Assembly (NCBI RefSeq): GCF_004193775.1
Contig: NC_041006.1
Coordinates: forward strand, 27,030,163-27,094,162
Origin: Glycine soja
Taxonomy: Eukaryota > Streptophyta > Magnoliopsida > Fabales > Fabaceae
Direction of reading: 5' to 3'
DNA: 64,000 nucleotides
Shown here: positions 48,032 to 58,917 of the stretch, in pieces
Position numbering within the stretch: position 1 is the stretch's first letter
Layout: every line of letters starts with the position of its first letter
Notes under the pieces: generated by a model
The model's database searches: none
Told to the model about the DNA's origin: nothing
The model's input: only the letters and a program-made list of their open reading frames with translations
Program-made: the position numbers and the translations under genes

Positions 48032-51000
48032 ATGCAGGTATCTTTGAGAAAGAAGTGGTACATAGATAGCGGATGTTCAAAACATATGACTGGAGATGCA
48101 TCAAATTTTACACACATATCTCCAAAGAAAAGCGGGCATGTAACATATGGTGACAACAACAAAGGTAGAATTCTTGGAGTGGGTAAAATAGGTACAAATT
48201 CTTCAAACTCCATTGAAAATGTTCTACTTGTTGAAGGCCTTAAGCATAGCCTGCTTAGCGTTAGTCAACTATGTGACAAAGGCTATCTAGTATCATTTGA
48301 TTCTCAGAAATGTCTTATAGAACATAAGCATGACATTAATATAAAGCATGTAGGACATAGAGTCAATAATGTTTACATGATAGACTTAAGCATAAAACAA
48401 GAAAACAATCATTGCTTTCTTAGTAAAGATGATGATCCATGGTTATGGCATAAAAGAATTGCTCACATAAACATGGATCACTTAAATAAATTAATTTCAA
48501 AAGATTTAGTAGTTGGTTTGCCTAAATTGAAATTTGAAAAAGATAAATTATGCGATGCATGTCAAAAGGGCAAACAAACAAGAGTCTCATTCAAATCTAA
48601 AAATGTTGTTTCAACCACTCAACCATTACAGTTATTGCATATGGATCTATTTGGTCCATCTAGAACCATGAGTTTTGGAGGAAATTACTATGCTTTAGTT
48701 ATAGTTGATGATTTCTCTAGATATACTTGGACATTATTTATTACACATAAAAGTGATTCATTCCATGCATTTAGGAAACTTGCTAAAGTCATACAAAACA
48801 AGAAAAATCTCAAGATTGCATCCATTAGAAGTGATCATGGGGGTGAATTTGAAAATAAAGATTTTGAATTATTTTGTGATGAACATGGTATTGAACATAA
48901 TTTTTCTGCACCAAGAACTCCTCAACAAAATGGAGTTGTTGAGAGGAAAAATAGGTCATTGGAAGAAATTGCAAGAACTTTATTAAATGATACTTCTCTT
49001 CCAAAGTATTTTTGGGCTGAAGCTGTCAATACTGCATGTTACATCATGAATAGAGCCTTGATAAGACCTATTTTAAAGAAAACCCCATATGAGTTATTTA
49101 ACGGTAGAAAACCTAATATTTCTCATCTACATGTTTTTGGGTGCAAGTGCTTTGTACTTAATAATGGTAAAGATAATCTAGGAAAATTCGATGCAAAATC
49201 TGATGAAGGCATTTTTCTTGGATATTCTTTACAAAGCAAAGCATATAGAATATATAATAAGAGAACTATGAATATAGAGGAATCCATTCATGTTACCTTT
49301 GATGAATCTAATGCTATATTGTCAACAAAGAATATGCTAGATGACATTGCAGATTCTTTAGAACATATGAACATTCATGAACAAGATTCCAAAGGAAATG
49401 ACAAAGGAAACAATGAAGATCCTCCAGAAGAAGGCAAATCCAATGATGTACTCCCAAGAGAATGGAAAACTTCAAGAGATCATCCCCTCGATAACATTAT
49501 TGGTGATATCTCAAAAGGGGTAACAACTAGACATTCTCTTAAAGATTTATGCAATAATATGGCTTTTGTATCTATGATTGAACCTAAAAATATAAAAGAA
49601 GCCATAGTAGATGATAATTGGATCATTGCCATGCAAGAAGAACTAAACCAATTTGAAAGAAACAATGTATGGAAATTAGTAGAAAAACCTGAAAATTATC
49701 CTGTCATTGGAACAAAATGGGTTTTTAGAAATAAATTAGATGAACATGGTATAATTATTAGAAATAAAGCCAGGTTAGTAGCAAAAGGGTATAATCAAGA
49801 AGAGGGGATAGACTATGAAGAAACATATGCTCCTGTTGCAAGATTAGAAGCCATTAGAATGCTTTTGGCATATGCATCCATAATGAACTTTAAACTTTAT
49901 CAAATGGATGTTAAGAGTGCCTTTCTAAATGGCTTAATTCAAGAAGAGGTATATGTTGAACAACCCCCTGGTTTTGAAATTTCTGATAAACCAAACCATG
50001 TTTATAAATTACAAAAGGCTCTTTATGGTTTGAAACAAGCCCCTAGGGCATGGTATGAACGATTAAGTAATTTTCTTCTTGAAAAAGAATTCTCCAGAGG
50101 TAAAGTGGATACCACATTATTCATAAAGAGAAGGCATAATGATATTTTGTTGGTTCAAATATATGTTGATGATATAATTTTTGGATCCACTAATGATTCA
50201 TTGTGCAAGGAGTTTTCCCTTGATATGCAAAGTGAATTTGAAATGTCAATGATGGGAGAACTAAAGTACTTTCTGGGATTACAAATCAAGCAAACTCAAG
50301 AAGGTATATTCATCAATCAATCCAAATACTGCAAGGAATTGATCAAAAGATTTGGGATGGATAGTGCAAAACACATGTCTACACCGATGAGCACTAATTG
50401 TTACTTAGATAAAGATGAATCTGGTCAGTCTATAGACATAAAACAATATCGAGGTATGATCGGATCTCTTCTTTATTTATCTGCTAGTAGACCTGATATT
50501 ATGTTTAGTGTATGCATGTGTGCTAGGTTTCAATCCAACCCCAAACAATCACATCTAAGTGCAGTAAAGAGAATCATGAGATATCTATTAGGAACAATCA
50601 ATTTAGGATTATGGTATCCTAAGAATTCAACATGTAACTTAATAGGATATTCTGATTCTGATTTTGCCGGATCTAAAACTGATAGAAAAAGTACAAGTGG
50701 AACTTGTCAATTTATTGGATCGGCTCTTGTCTCATGGCATAGTAAGAAACAAAACAGTGTTGCTTTATCTACTGCTGAAGCGGAGTATATCTCTGCCGGT
50801 AGTTGTTGTGCACAAATTTTATGGATGAAGCAACAATTATCTGACTATGGCATCATTCTTGATCGCGTACCTATTAAGTGTGATAATACTAGTGCCATAA
50901 ATCTATCCAAAAACCCAGTTCAACATTCAAGAACTAAACATATAGAGATTAGACACCACTTTCTTAGAGATCATGTCTTAAAGGGAGATTGTGTTTTAGA

Positions 51001-51118
51001 ATTTGTTGATACTAAGAATCAACTTGCTGATATTTTCACTAAACCTCTCCCCAAGGAAGTGTTTTTCTCTATTAGAAGAGAATTAGGTCTCTTAGATGTA
51101 AGAGATTTAGAAAAATAG
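48032..51118 (+). CDS. pol: SIRE-type pol: protease, integrase, RT, RNase H (1,028 aa open)
   Basis: The frame is -1 relative to gag; the first ATG is 48032 but translation probably enters from gag. Protease: [14 protein letters not shown] (Asp 12). Integrase zinc region: [14 protein letters not shown] then LCDACQKGK. Catalytic core: [17 protein letters not shown] and [16 protein letters not shown], with all three acidic residues present. [33 protein letters not shown] and YVDD at residue 711. RNase [27 protein letters not shown] and [11 protein letters not shown]. No stop and no missing domain, so it is probably functional apart from the frame relation to gag. Confidence 0.9.
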   Translation: MQVSLRKKWYIDSGCSKHMTGDASNFTHISPKKSGHVTYGDNNKGRILGVGKIGTNSSNSIENVLLVEGLKHSLLSVSQLCDKGYLVSFDSQKCLIEHKHDINIKHVGHRVNNVYMIDLSIKQENNHCFLSKDDDPWLWHKRIAHINMDHLNKLISKDLVVGLPKLKFEKDKLCDACQKGKQTRVSFKSKNVVSTTQPLQLLHMDLFGPSRTMSFGGNYYALVIVDDFSRYTWTLFITHKSDSFHAFRKLAKVIQNKKNLKIASIRSDHGGEFENKDFELFCDEHGIEHNFSAPRTPQQNGVVERKNRSLEEIARTLLNDTSLPKYFWAEAVNTACYIMNRALIRPILKKTPYELFNGRKPNISHLHVFGCKCFVLNNGKDNLGKFDAKSDEGIFLGYSLQSKAYRIYNKRTMNIEESIHVTFDESNAILSTKNMLDDIADSLEHMNIHEQDSKGNDKGNNEDPPEEGKSNDVLPREWKTSRDHPLDNIIGDISKGVTTRHSLKDLCNNMAFVSMIEPKNIKEAIVDDNWIIAMQEELNQFERNNVWKLVEKPENYPVIGTKWVFRNKLDEHGIIIRNKARLVAKGYNQEEGIDYEETYAPVARLEAIRMLLAYASIMNFKLYQMDVKSAFLNGLIQEEVYVEQPPGFEISDKPNHVYKLQKALYGLKQAPRAWYERLSNFLLEKEFSRGKVDTTLFIKRRHNDILLVQIYVDDIIFGSTNDSLCKEFSLDMQSEFEMSMMGELKYFLGLQIKQTQEGIFINQSKYCKELIKRFGMDSAKHMSTPMSTNCYLDKDESGQSIDIKQYRGMIGSLLYLSASRPDIMFSVCMCARFQSNPKQSHLSAVKRIMRYLLGTINLGLWYPKNSTCNLIGYSDSDFAGSKTDRKSTSGTCQFIGSALVSWHSKKQNSVALSTAEAEYISAGSCCAQILWMKQQLSDYGIILDRVPIKCDNTSAINLSKNPVQHSRTKHIEIRHHFLRDHVLKGDCVLEFVDTKNQLADIFTKPLPKEVFFSIRRELGLLDVRDLEK

Positions 51119-51695
51119 GAATTGATTGGTTGATTGATTGGTTGATTGATTGATTGATTTACTTTTTACCTTTTGATTGTAGATTATTTTGTTTGATCTT
51201 GTTTGAATTCTTGTTTTTTTTATGATAGAATTTATGATTTCTTGTGTATATAGTAATTGAATGATTGAATTTAGTGTATTAGTAGTGAAAATTAGTCATA
51301 TAGGATGTATTTGAGCCTAAATATAGATATTCTCTTAGAAACTAGCCTAGGATAGGCTCTGGTAATCGATTACCATCCAGTGTAATCGATTACACATGAA
51401 CAGGCAGCCTGTAATCGATTACAACATCCTGTAATCGATTACCAGAAGGCTTATTGAGCCTGTAATCGATTACCAATACCTGTAATCGATTACAATGCGT
51501 CATCTTCTATAAATACTCACGAAATCAGAGCTGATGCGCAGCCAAAGCTTCCTCCACGCTTTCCTCCATACCTAGAACTTCAAACCTTCGATTCTCACTC
51601 GATTCTTCACCAAATCACGTCCCGTAAAGCCCAATCTTCCTCTTTTTCACTCCTCTTTCACTTCCACCGATCAAAATCCAGAAAAACTTCATCAA
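51119..51695 (+). promoter_or_regulatory. Probable internal promoter and leader of the env-like ORF
   Basis: After a GATT-repeat stretch (51122-51162), six GTAATCGATTAC palindromes lie within 51362-51494. They are followed 14 bp later by a TATA box TATAAATA (51508-51515). The ATG of the env-like ORF is at 51696, giving a leader of about 150 nt. The same palindrome-then-TATA arrangement occurs in the element's LTR. Promoter function is inferred. Confidence 0.5.
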
Positions 51696-52832
51696 ATGGC
51701 AGAGCCATCAAAGAAGAGAAAGGGATCATCCTCCACCGCTACCGCTGCTGCCCATCGCCGTCACGGCCCATCCAGAGCACCCACAGCACCTATTCCTCCT
51801 TCTTTGTCATCTCCAAGATCATCAACATTGTTTTCATCCGATGATCAACGTCTACGGTACCTTTCTCAGTTTTCTTCTAGAATAATCTTAGACCCTAAGT
51901 ACCTAGACGTAGAGTTCTTTAATGATGAAACGTTTGATTGCTATCAAGTGTTTCAAAATTCTGGTCTTGTTGATTTCATGTCATTTAAATTGCCATATTA
52001 TCCTGAACTTGTAAAAGTCTTCTACTGCAATTTAAAAATTCAGGATGGTATTATTATGTCTGAGGTGCATGGTACTTCTATGGTCATTGATCAGTCACTT
52101 TTCTTTTCTTTGACTCATTTACCCAGTCAAGGTGCACCTTTTGAGGGCACCATTGTTGATGACTGGAAATTCGATTATTCGAGTCATGATGCTTGTCGCA
52201 TGGTCTGCAATGATCAAGCTGACATAACCGGTAGATTGTTGGCCGGGTCATTAACTTTTGATAATCGCATCATGCATTATATCATTGTTAGAATTTTGCT
52301 TCCTCGGTCTTCAAATTTAGCACAAGCCTCTGAGGAGGATTTGATTCTTATGTGGGCTTTTCTAACCGGTCGTCAGATCGACTGGGCCCATTTGGTTCGG
52401 TACCGAATGCATAAGGCATTACGGGCCAATGCACCTCTTCCTTATCCACATTTGATTACTCTGTTTTTGCGTCATTTTCAAATTCCGCTTGATGATGAAC
52501 CCTTTGTTCAAGTCAAGCGTTCCTTTGCAATTGGTGCTGGAGCAGTGACCTCCTTTGGGTATCGTAAAGATCGGAATGGACAATGGCTGAAGAAGGATGC
52601 ACTCCCTCCTCAAGATGAACGTACTCCTTCACCTCCTCCTCAACGTGAAGATTCCGCACTCATGAATGAAGTCCTCTCCGAATTACGGGGTCTTCGTTCG
52701 TATGTTGGTGACCGCTTTGACTCGTTAGATTCACGCTTTGCCGGTATGGACATTCGTCTTACACAGCTTGAAGAGGATGTCGGATACATTCGTCAGAGTT
52801 TCGATCTTCCACCACCTCCTCCGTCTTCTTAG
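51696..52832 (+). CDS. Env-like third ORF of the SIRE-type element, 378 aa
   Basis: It starts MAEPSKKRKGSSS with a basic, Ser/Ala/Pro-rich N-terminus. A globular helical domain (about residues 50-300) follows, with LPYYPELVKVFYCNLKIQDG, IVRILLPRSSNLAQ, LILMWAFLTGRQIDWAHLV and YPHLITLFLRHFQIPLDDEP. A Pro-rich linker leads to a C-terminal coiled coil (about 320-370: LMNEVLSELRGLRSYV, FDSLDSRFAGMDIRLTQLEE) and a poly-Pro end. The domain resembles the 'putative plant transposon protein' type also present at the left window edge. No signal peptide or membrane segment is evident, so 'env' is positional only. The frame is intact and lies between pol and the 3' LTR. Confidence 0.8.
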   Translation: MAEPSKKRKGSSSTATAAAHRRHGPSRAPTAPIPPSLSSPRSSTLFSSDDQRLRYLSQFSSRIILDPKYLDVEFFNDETFDCYQVFQNSGLVDFMSFKLPYYPELVKVFYCNLKIQDGIIMSEVHGTSMVIDQSLFFSLTHLPSQGAPFEGTIVDDWKFDYSSHDACRMVCNDQADITGRLLAGSLTFDNRIMHYIIVRILLPRSSNLAQASEEDLILMWAFLTGRQIDWAHLVRYRMHKALRANAPLPYPHLITLFLRHFQIPLDDEPFVQVKRSFAIGAGAVTSFGYRKDRNGQWLKKDALPPQDERTPSPPPQREDSALMNEVLSELRGLRSYVGDRFDSLDSRFAGMDIRLTQLEEDVGYIRQSFDLPPPPPSS

Positions 52833-53290
52833 CTTTTAGATTCTGATTATTTATCTTTTATAAGCCGTGTATTTTGGCTTTTAGTTTCTTAGAATTTACA
52901 TTATTATGCTAAGTACTTTGCTTATTTATCTTGTGTTTTTAAAATTTCAGTCTTGGATATTTTGTGGTTGTTGACATTTTATGTTATTTGAATTCTGGTT
53001 TGATTATTTCTTGATTATGAGTTTGACTTATTGTATTTAATACTCTGATACTTATATCTTGCTACTCCATTGTTATAACTATGTTGATTTCCGAGTTCTT
53101 TGGCTTTTTGATGTTGCCAAAGGGGGAGAAAAAGGTTGTAGCAAAAGCTTAAGAAAAAGCTTAACAAACTTAGAAATCAAGTGATCATGTATTCCGAAAT
53201 ATAGGGGGAGAAAACGAATGCACATTTTATCTATATACAATTGTTTGTTGCTTGCTTGAATCTTGATTTCAGGTATTGTATTGTCATCAT
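52833..53290 (+). other. 3' untranslated internal region of the SIRE-type element
   Basis: A/T-rich, without coding sequence. It contains two GGGGGAGAAAA purine patches (near 53123 and 53202) before the functional tract. Confidence 0.5.
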
Positions 53291-53305
53291 AAAAAAGGGG
53301 GAGAT
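53291..53305 (+). other. Polypurine tract of the SIRE-type element
   Basis: AAAAAAGGGGGAGAT lies directly before the 3' LTR start TGTAGATG at 53306. Confidence 0.85.
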
Positions 53306-54396
53306 TGTAGATGCAATTGGCTTTGATGTTTTGATGATGATCATGATGATGTGTTGCAATTGATGCAAATGGGCTTTTCAAGATTAAAATTCAAGACAAT
53401 ACTTCAAGATTACAAGGCACAACATCAAGATGATCACTAGAATATTAGGAAGGGAATTCCTAATTGAATTAGCAAAGGTTTGGCCAAGTGATTTAAAATA
53501 AAAAGTGTTTTTCAAAGGTTTTACTCTCTGGTAATCGATTACCAGAGGATGTAATCGATTACCAGTGGCCAAATACGTTTTATAACAGCTATAAAAATTT
53601 GAATTCGAAATTTTAGACTGTGTAATCGATTACACAATTTTGGTAATCGATTACCAGCAGTTAGTAAACGTTTTAATTCAAATTTTAAAAGCTGTAATCG
53701 ATTACACAATTACTGTAATCGATTACCAGACAGGAATTTCAGAAAAATAATTTCAAGAGTCACAACTTTTCAAAGGCTTTACTCATGACCACCAATGGTC
53801 TATATATATGTGACTTAAACACGAAATTGCTCAGAGATTTTCAGTACAACAAAGTGTTTATCCTCTCAAAGAGCAAATTCATTTTATCCTCTTAAGAATT
53901 CCTTGGCCAATTCAATTGCAATTCATTAAGGAATTAATTGAGTGCTCAATCTGTAAAATCCATCTCTTTCTAGAGAGATTTGTTTCTCTTCTTCTTCTCA
54001 TTCTCTAAGGGATTAAGAGACTGTGAGTCTCTTGTTGTAAAGGATCTCTAAACACAAAGGAAGGATTGTCCTTGTGTGTTTAGATCTTGTAAAAGGAATT
54101 TACAAGATAGTGGAACTCTCAAGCGGGTTGCTTGGGGACTGGACGTAGGCACAAGGGTGTGGCCGAACCAGTATAAAACTGAGTTTGCATTTTCTCTTCC
54201 CTTAATCTCCTTTATTTATTATTGCTTTATATTCATATTCAAGTTGCTTCGTTTGAATTAATATTTAAGAAGATTGTCATTAAGGGAATTCATAACTTGA
54301 GTAAAAAGTGAAATAGATTTTTAATTAGGGGAAACAGTTTGGAATATCTTAATTCAACCCCCCCTTCTTAAGATATCTGAGGCCACTTGTCTAACA
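53306..54396 (+). repeat. 3' LTR of the SIRE-type element
   Basis: Same length (1,091 bp) and apparently the same sequence as 45153-46243; the peptides encoded by chance frames in both are identical. Followed by GTCTC. Confidence 0.9.
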
Positions 54397-55152
54397 GTCT
54401 CGACAAACTCAGCACAGTTCCCTAAGTGAGAGTGTCGTGTGGACACGCTTTGGCTATTTCTTGAGATTTGGTTGTTGTTGGTACGTACCACATTGCATCT
54501 GAGTCTTGAGTCAGGTGCATGCATCATTTTGTGCAGTCTTGATTGGGTCCATGGATGGATGATGAATATTTGTTGGATATGAGTGTTGAATAATGATTGT
54601 TGTGTATGCTCATCATGTTTGCCTATGTTCTTTGCTAATTGTGGTTATTTGGAATTGGTATTGGTTCTTTTATAATAAACTCACCCTTGCAATTTTGTAT
54701 CGTGTGGTTGATACCTGTGATGATCACGAACCTTGTTCGTGGGAGCAGAATGACAGTGGCAGGATGTAGGGAGTAAGATTCTGGTGAGGAGCCGCCGAGC
54801 CGACGTGATGACGTTGGCGTTATTTTGGGAGAGAGTTGTGTTTTGTAATCAACTCCTCCGTAGTTGGTTTTTAAGTTTTATTTTGTTGAGTTAAAGATGT
54901 AAAATTGGAATTTTAATTATATATATGAACATATTTAATTTTCGTTATGTGTATGACATGTACCGAATTATTGTTTATATGTAATTATGCATATTCACTT
55001 AAGTAATGGTGTGTTGTTGGATGAATTTATGTTGTGACAAAATCACTTCTATTTTCATAATAAAAAATTAAGGGAGTTCTTTTTATAAAAATTGAAATTA
55101 TCGAATATTAGAGTGTGGATACCGTAGCGACGAGGCGGGTCGTTACATTTAG

Positions 55153-55164
55153 TGGTATCAGAGC
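55153..55164 (+). other. Primer-binding site of the second Tekay/Del element
   Basis: TGGTATCAGAGC (initiator-Met tRNA type), five bases inside the LTR end at 55147. Confidence 0.85.
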
Positions 55165-55627
55165 AGGTCGAACCTTTCGGCCAGTGAGTTGTGAGTCTGC
55201 TATGTTTTTCTGTGCATTCTCTGGTTGTTTTGTTGAATGCTTGGTGTTGGTTGTTTGCTGATGTTTGATGTTCGTTGTTTGCTATTAGCACTTACTCACT
55301 AGTTATGTTTTAATGAGCTATAGTGATTTGATTTTTGTAGTCATATTGAATTTGTCTTTTTGATGTCTGCTATACCATGAATTTCAATGCCGGGTCATGG
55401 ATTATCAGACTGGCCACCTGTATAATTTATGAAGGGCAATGGAATGATATGGCAAGCGATCAGAAAATGAAAATGATGGAAAGTGGGTGTTAATGTCTTG
55501 AGTCATCATCTCTCAAGAGTAACTGAGTAGGAATTTTTGATGGTTGTGATTGTTGTGTGGTTCTTTGTTTCTGTGTAGGAAAACTTATGCTTTCTGTGCT
55601 TTCTTTAAATAAAGATCTAGTGGTTCT
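55165..55627 (+). other. Leader of the second Tekay/Del element with gag deleted
   Basis: Only about 460 bp separate the primer-binding site from protease sequence, where more than 1.2 kb of gag is expected. No gag or CCHC motif is present. From about 55580 there are traces of protease sequence in a shifted frame. Confidence 0.6.
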
Positions 55628-58600
55628 ATGTTAACTTCTTATGTGTGTTTTAATTGTTCTGTGGAAATTTCTGGTAGAACATTCTTAATTGATTTAATTT
55701 GTTTGTCTTTGAGTCAGATTGATGTTATTCTTGGTATGGACTGGTTATCTTCCAACCATGTCTTGTTGAACTGTTTTGATAAAAGTGTGGTGTTTGATGA
55801 TTCTGGAGTGAGTAAGGATATGATGTTTATCTCTGCCAACCAAGTTGTGACATCTTTAAAGGAAGATGCTCAAGTATACATGATCTTGTCTAGCCTAGAA
55901 GTAGAGACAAAGGTTTCTATGTGTGACCTCCCTATTGTTAGAGAGTTTCCTAAAGTGTTTTCTGAGGATATATCCAGTCTGCCACCTGAGAGAGAGATAG
56001 AGTTTTCCATAGACTTAGTGCCTGGTACTGGACCCATATCCATAGCTCCTTATAGGACGTCTCCTATAGAGTTAGCTGAGCTTAAGAAACAGTTAGAGGA
56101 GTTGTTGGATAAGCAGTTTGTTAGGCCTAGTGTATCTCTGTGGGGAGCCCTAGTGTTGCTAGTGAAGAAGAAAGATGGAACCATGAGGTTGTGTGTGGAT
56201 TACCGCCAGTTGAATAAGGTAACAATTAAGAATAAGTACCCTTTGCCTAGAATAGATGACCTTATGGACCAACTGGTAGGAGCTTGTGTGTTTAGTAAGA
56301 TAGACCTTAGGTCAGGTTATCATCAGATCCGAGTGAAGTCTGAGGATATACCAAAGACTGCTTTTAGGACCCGTTACGGTCACTATGAGTATCTAGTCAT
56401 GCCCTTTGGTGTGAATAATGCTCCATGAGTGTTTATGGACTACATGAATAAAGTTTTTCACCCTTACCTTGATAGTTTTGTGGTAGTATTTATAGATGAT
56501 ATTTTGGTATACTCCAAGACTAGAGAGGAACATGAAGAACATTTGAGGATTGTGTTGCATACCCTTAAGGACCAACAACTCTATGCTAAGTTGTCCAAGT
56601 GTGAGTTCTGGTTAGAGAAAGTTACTTTCCTAGGGCATGTGATATCTCAAGGGGGTATAGCTGTGGATCCCTCTAAGATAGAAGTTGTTCTTAAGTGGGA
56701 AAGTCCTAAGTCTATTTTTGAGATTAAGAGTTTTCTAGGCTTAGCAGGATACTACCGGAGATTCATAGAAGGTTTTTCCCAAGTTGGCTCTACCTTTAAC
56801 TAAACGGACTCGTAAAGGTCAAGCTTTTGTGTGGGATACCCAATGTGAGCATAGTTTCCATACCCTTAAGGAAAGATTGACGACCGCTCCAGTGCTAGTT
56901 TTGCCTAACCTGGGGGAACCCTTTGAGGTGTATTGTGATGCATCAAAGATGGGTTTAGGCGGAGTGTTGATGAAAAATGGCCAAGTGGTGGCCTATGCTT
57001 CTAGACAACTTAAGACTCATGAGAGGAATTATCCCACCCATGATCTAGAGTTGGCTGCTGTAGTTTTTGCCTTTAAGATTTGGAGACATTATCTGTTTGG
57101 CTCTAAGTTCGAGGTGTTTAGTGATCATAAGAGCCTTAAATACTTGTTTAGTCAGAAGGAGCTGAACATGAGAGAAAGGAGATGGTTAGAGTTTCTTAAG
57201 GATTATGATTTTGAGCTTAGTTACCATCCCGGTAAAGCCAATGTAGTGGCTGATGCCTTGAGTAGGAAATCTCTACATATGTCTTCCTTGATGGTTAGAG
57301 AGATGGATCTCCTGGAACAATTTAGAGATCTTAGTTTTGCATATGAGGTTACTCCTAATAGTGTAAGATTAGGAACTTTGAGGATCACTAGTGAGTTACT
57401 AGGTGATATCAGGGAAGGTCAGAAGATCGACCCTTTTCTAAGGACTCAGTTAGAGGCTATAGAGTCAGGAAGTGACAGTAGTTTCAATGTTGGATCAGAT
57501 GGAGTTTTGAGACTCCAATATAGGATTTGGTTCCCAATGTGCCTGAACTTAGGAAGATGATCTTAGAGGAAGGACATAGGAGTAATTTGAGCATCCATCC
57601 TGGTGCTACCAAGATGTATCATGATTTAAAGACGATGTTTTGGTGGCCCAACATGAAGAGAGAGGTTAGTGAGTTTGTGTATGCATGCCTAGTCTGTCAG
57701 AAGGCTAAGATAGAACATCAGAGACCTTCAGGGAAGTTACAACCCTTAGAGATACCCCAGTGGAAGTGGGACAGTATTTCCATGGATTTTGTGGTAGGAT
57801 TACCTAGAACCCCTAGAGGTTTAGTTTCTATATGGGTTATTGTTGACAGATTGACTAAGTCTGCTCACTTCATTCCCATTAATATAAGATTTTCCTTGGA
57901 AAAGTTGACTACCTTGTATATAAGTGAGGTTGTCAGGTTACATGGTGTGCCATCTAGCATAGTATTTGATAGAGATCCTAGATTTACCTCTAGGTTTTGG
58001 GAGAGCTTGAACAGAGCGTTGGGAACCAAGCTTAGACTGAGTTCATCCTACCATCCTCAGACTGATGGCCAAACTGAACAGACCATTCAGTCGTTGGAGG
58101 ACCTTTTAAGAGCATGTGTCTTAGAGCAGAAGGGAAGCTGGGAGAGTTTTCTTCCATTGATAGAGTTCACTTATAACAACAGTTTTCATTCTACCATTGG
58201 CATGGCTCCCTATGAAGCTTTGTATGGTAGAAGGTGTAGAACATCCCTATGTTGGTTAGAGCCCGGAGAAGGCCTCACCTTAGGACCAGAAGTGGTACAA
58301 CAAACCACTGAGAAAATTAAGTTAATTCAGGAAAGGATGAGAACTGCTCAGAGTAGGCAGAAAAGTTATCATGATAAGAGGAGGAAAGATCTGGAATTCG
58401 AGGTTGGTGATCATGTATTCTTGAGAGTCACTCCATGGATTGGGGTTGGTCGAGCATTGAAATCCTGAAAACTCACACCTCGCTTTATTGGTCCTTTCCA
58501 AATTCTTAAGAAAGTTGGCCCTGTGGCATACCAAATTGCACTACCCCCATCTCTTTCTAATATTCACAATGTCTTTCATGTGTCTCAACTCCGTAAGTAT

Positions 58601-58822
58601 ATCCGTGATCCATCCCATGTGATTGAATTGGATGATGTACAAGCCAAGGAGAATTTGACATATGAAACATTGCCTTTGAGGATCGAGGATAGGTGAACAA
58701 AACACCTAAGAGGGAAAGAGATTCCGTTGGTCAAGGTGATCTGGGGAGGTGCATCAGGAGAAGATGCCACGTGGGAATTAGAAAGTCAGATGCGAGAAGC
58801 TCACCCATACTTGTTTGAGTAA
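55628..58822 (+). pseudogene. pol: Tekay/Del pol: protease end, RT, RNase H, integrase, chromodomain, five lesions
   Basis: The protease end shows [19 protein letters not shown]; the DSG active site is lost. RT shows [29 protein letters not shown] and [10 protein letters not shown]. RNase H shows [18 protein letters not shown] and [16 protein letters not shown]. Integrase shows [25 protein letters not shown] and PQTDGQTEQTIQSLEDLL, with all catalytic acids present. The chromodomain is of the reduced type (HLRGKEIPLVKVIWG, ATWELESQMREAHPYLFE). Lesions: TGA codons at 56426, 58466 and 58694, an extra C near 56773, and a lost base near 57531. The order and motifs match the other Tekay-type pol at 10918, but that copy is far more mutated. 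Confidence 0.85.
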
Positions 58823-58845
58823 GGTAAATTTCGAGGACGAAATTT

Positions 58846-58863
58846 CTAAAAGGGTGGGAGAGT
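58846..58863 (+). other. Polypurine tract of the second Tekay/Del element
   Basis: AAAAGGGTGGGAGAGT lies directly before the 3' LTR start TGTAACACCC at 58864. Confidence 0.75.
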
Positions 58864-58872
58864 TGTAACACC

Positions 58873-58917
<45 letters not shown>

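Larger units (their letters stand above)
45153..54396 (+). mobile_element. Young SIRE/Maximus-type copia element, complete (9,244 bp)
   Basis: The LTRs are 45153-46243 and 53306-54396, both 1,091 bp, with no difference noticed by eye. The duplication is GTCTC (45148-45152, 54397-54401). Order: LTR, primer-binding site, gag, protease-integrase-RT-RNase H, a third env-like ORF, polypurine tract, LTR. Integrase before RT is the copia order, and the third ORF and double CCHC gag are typical of the SIRE/Maximus lineage. All catalytic motifs are intact; the only apparent defect is a -1 frame change between gag and pol. Confidence 0.92.
39929..55147 (+). repeat. 5' LTR of the second Tekay/Del element, in three pieces
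   Basis: Pieces are 39929-42017, 45010-45152 and 54402-55147, together 2,978 bp. This agrees with the uninterrupted solo LTR of 2,987 bp at 42018-45004. Features are a short (AT)n run at the start, two tandem subrepeats rich in AGCCTCTTAATGAAGCTT (about 40130-40330), four TAACCGTTGGA / TGACCGTTGGG motifs (40200-40466), and tandem repeats of about 86 bp containing GGGGGGCACTGTGCA (about 41695-41890). Confidence 0.8.

Noticed and set aside
51122..51162. GATT/GGTT tandem repeat after pol
   Set aside because: A short simple repeat in an untranslated region; nothing points to a function.
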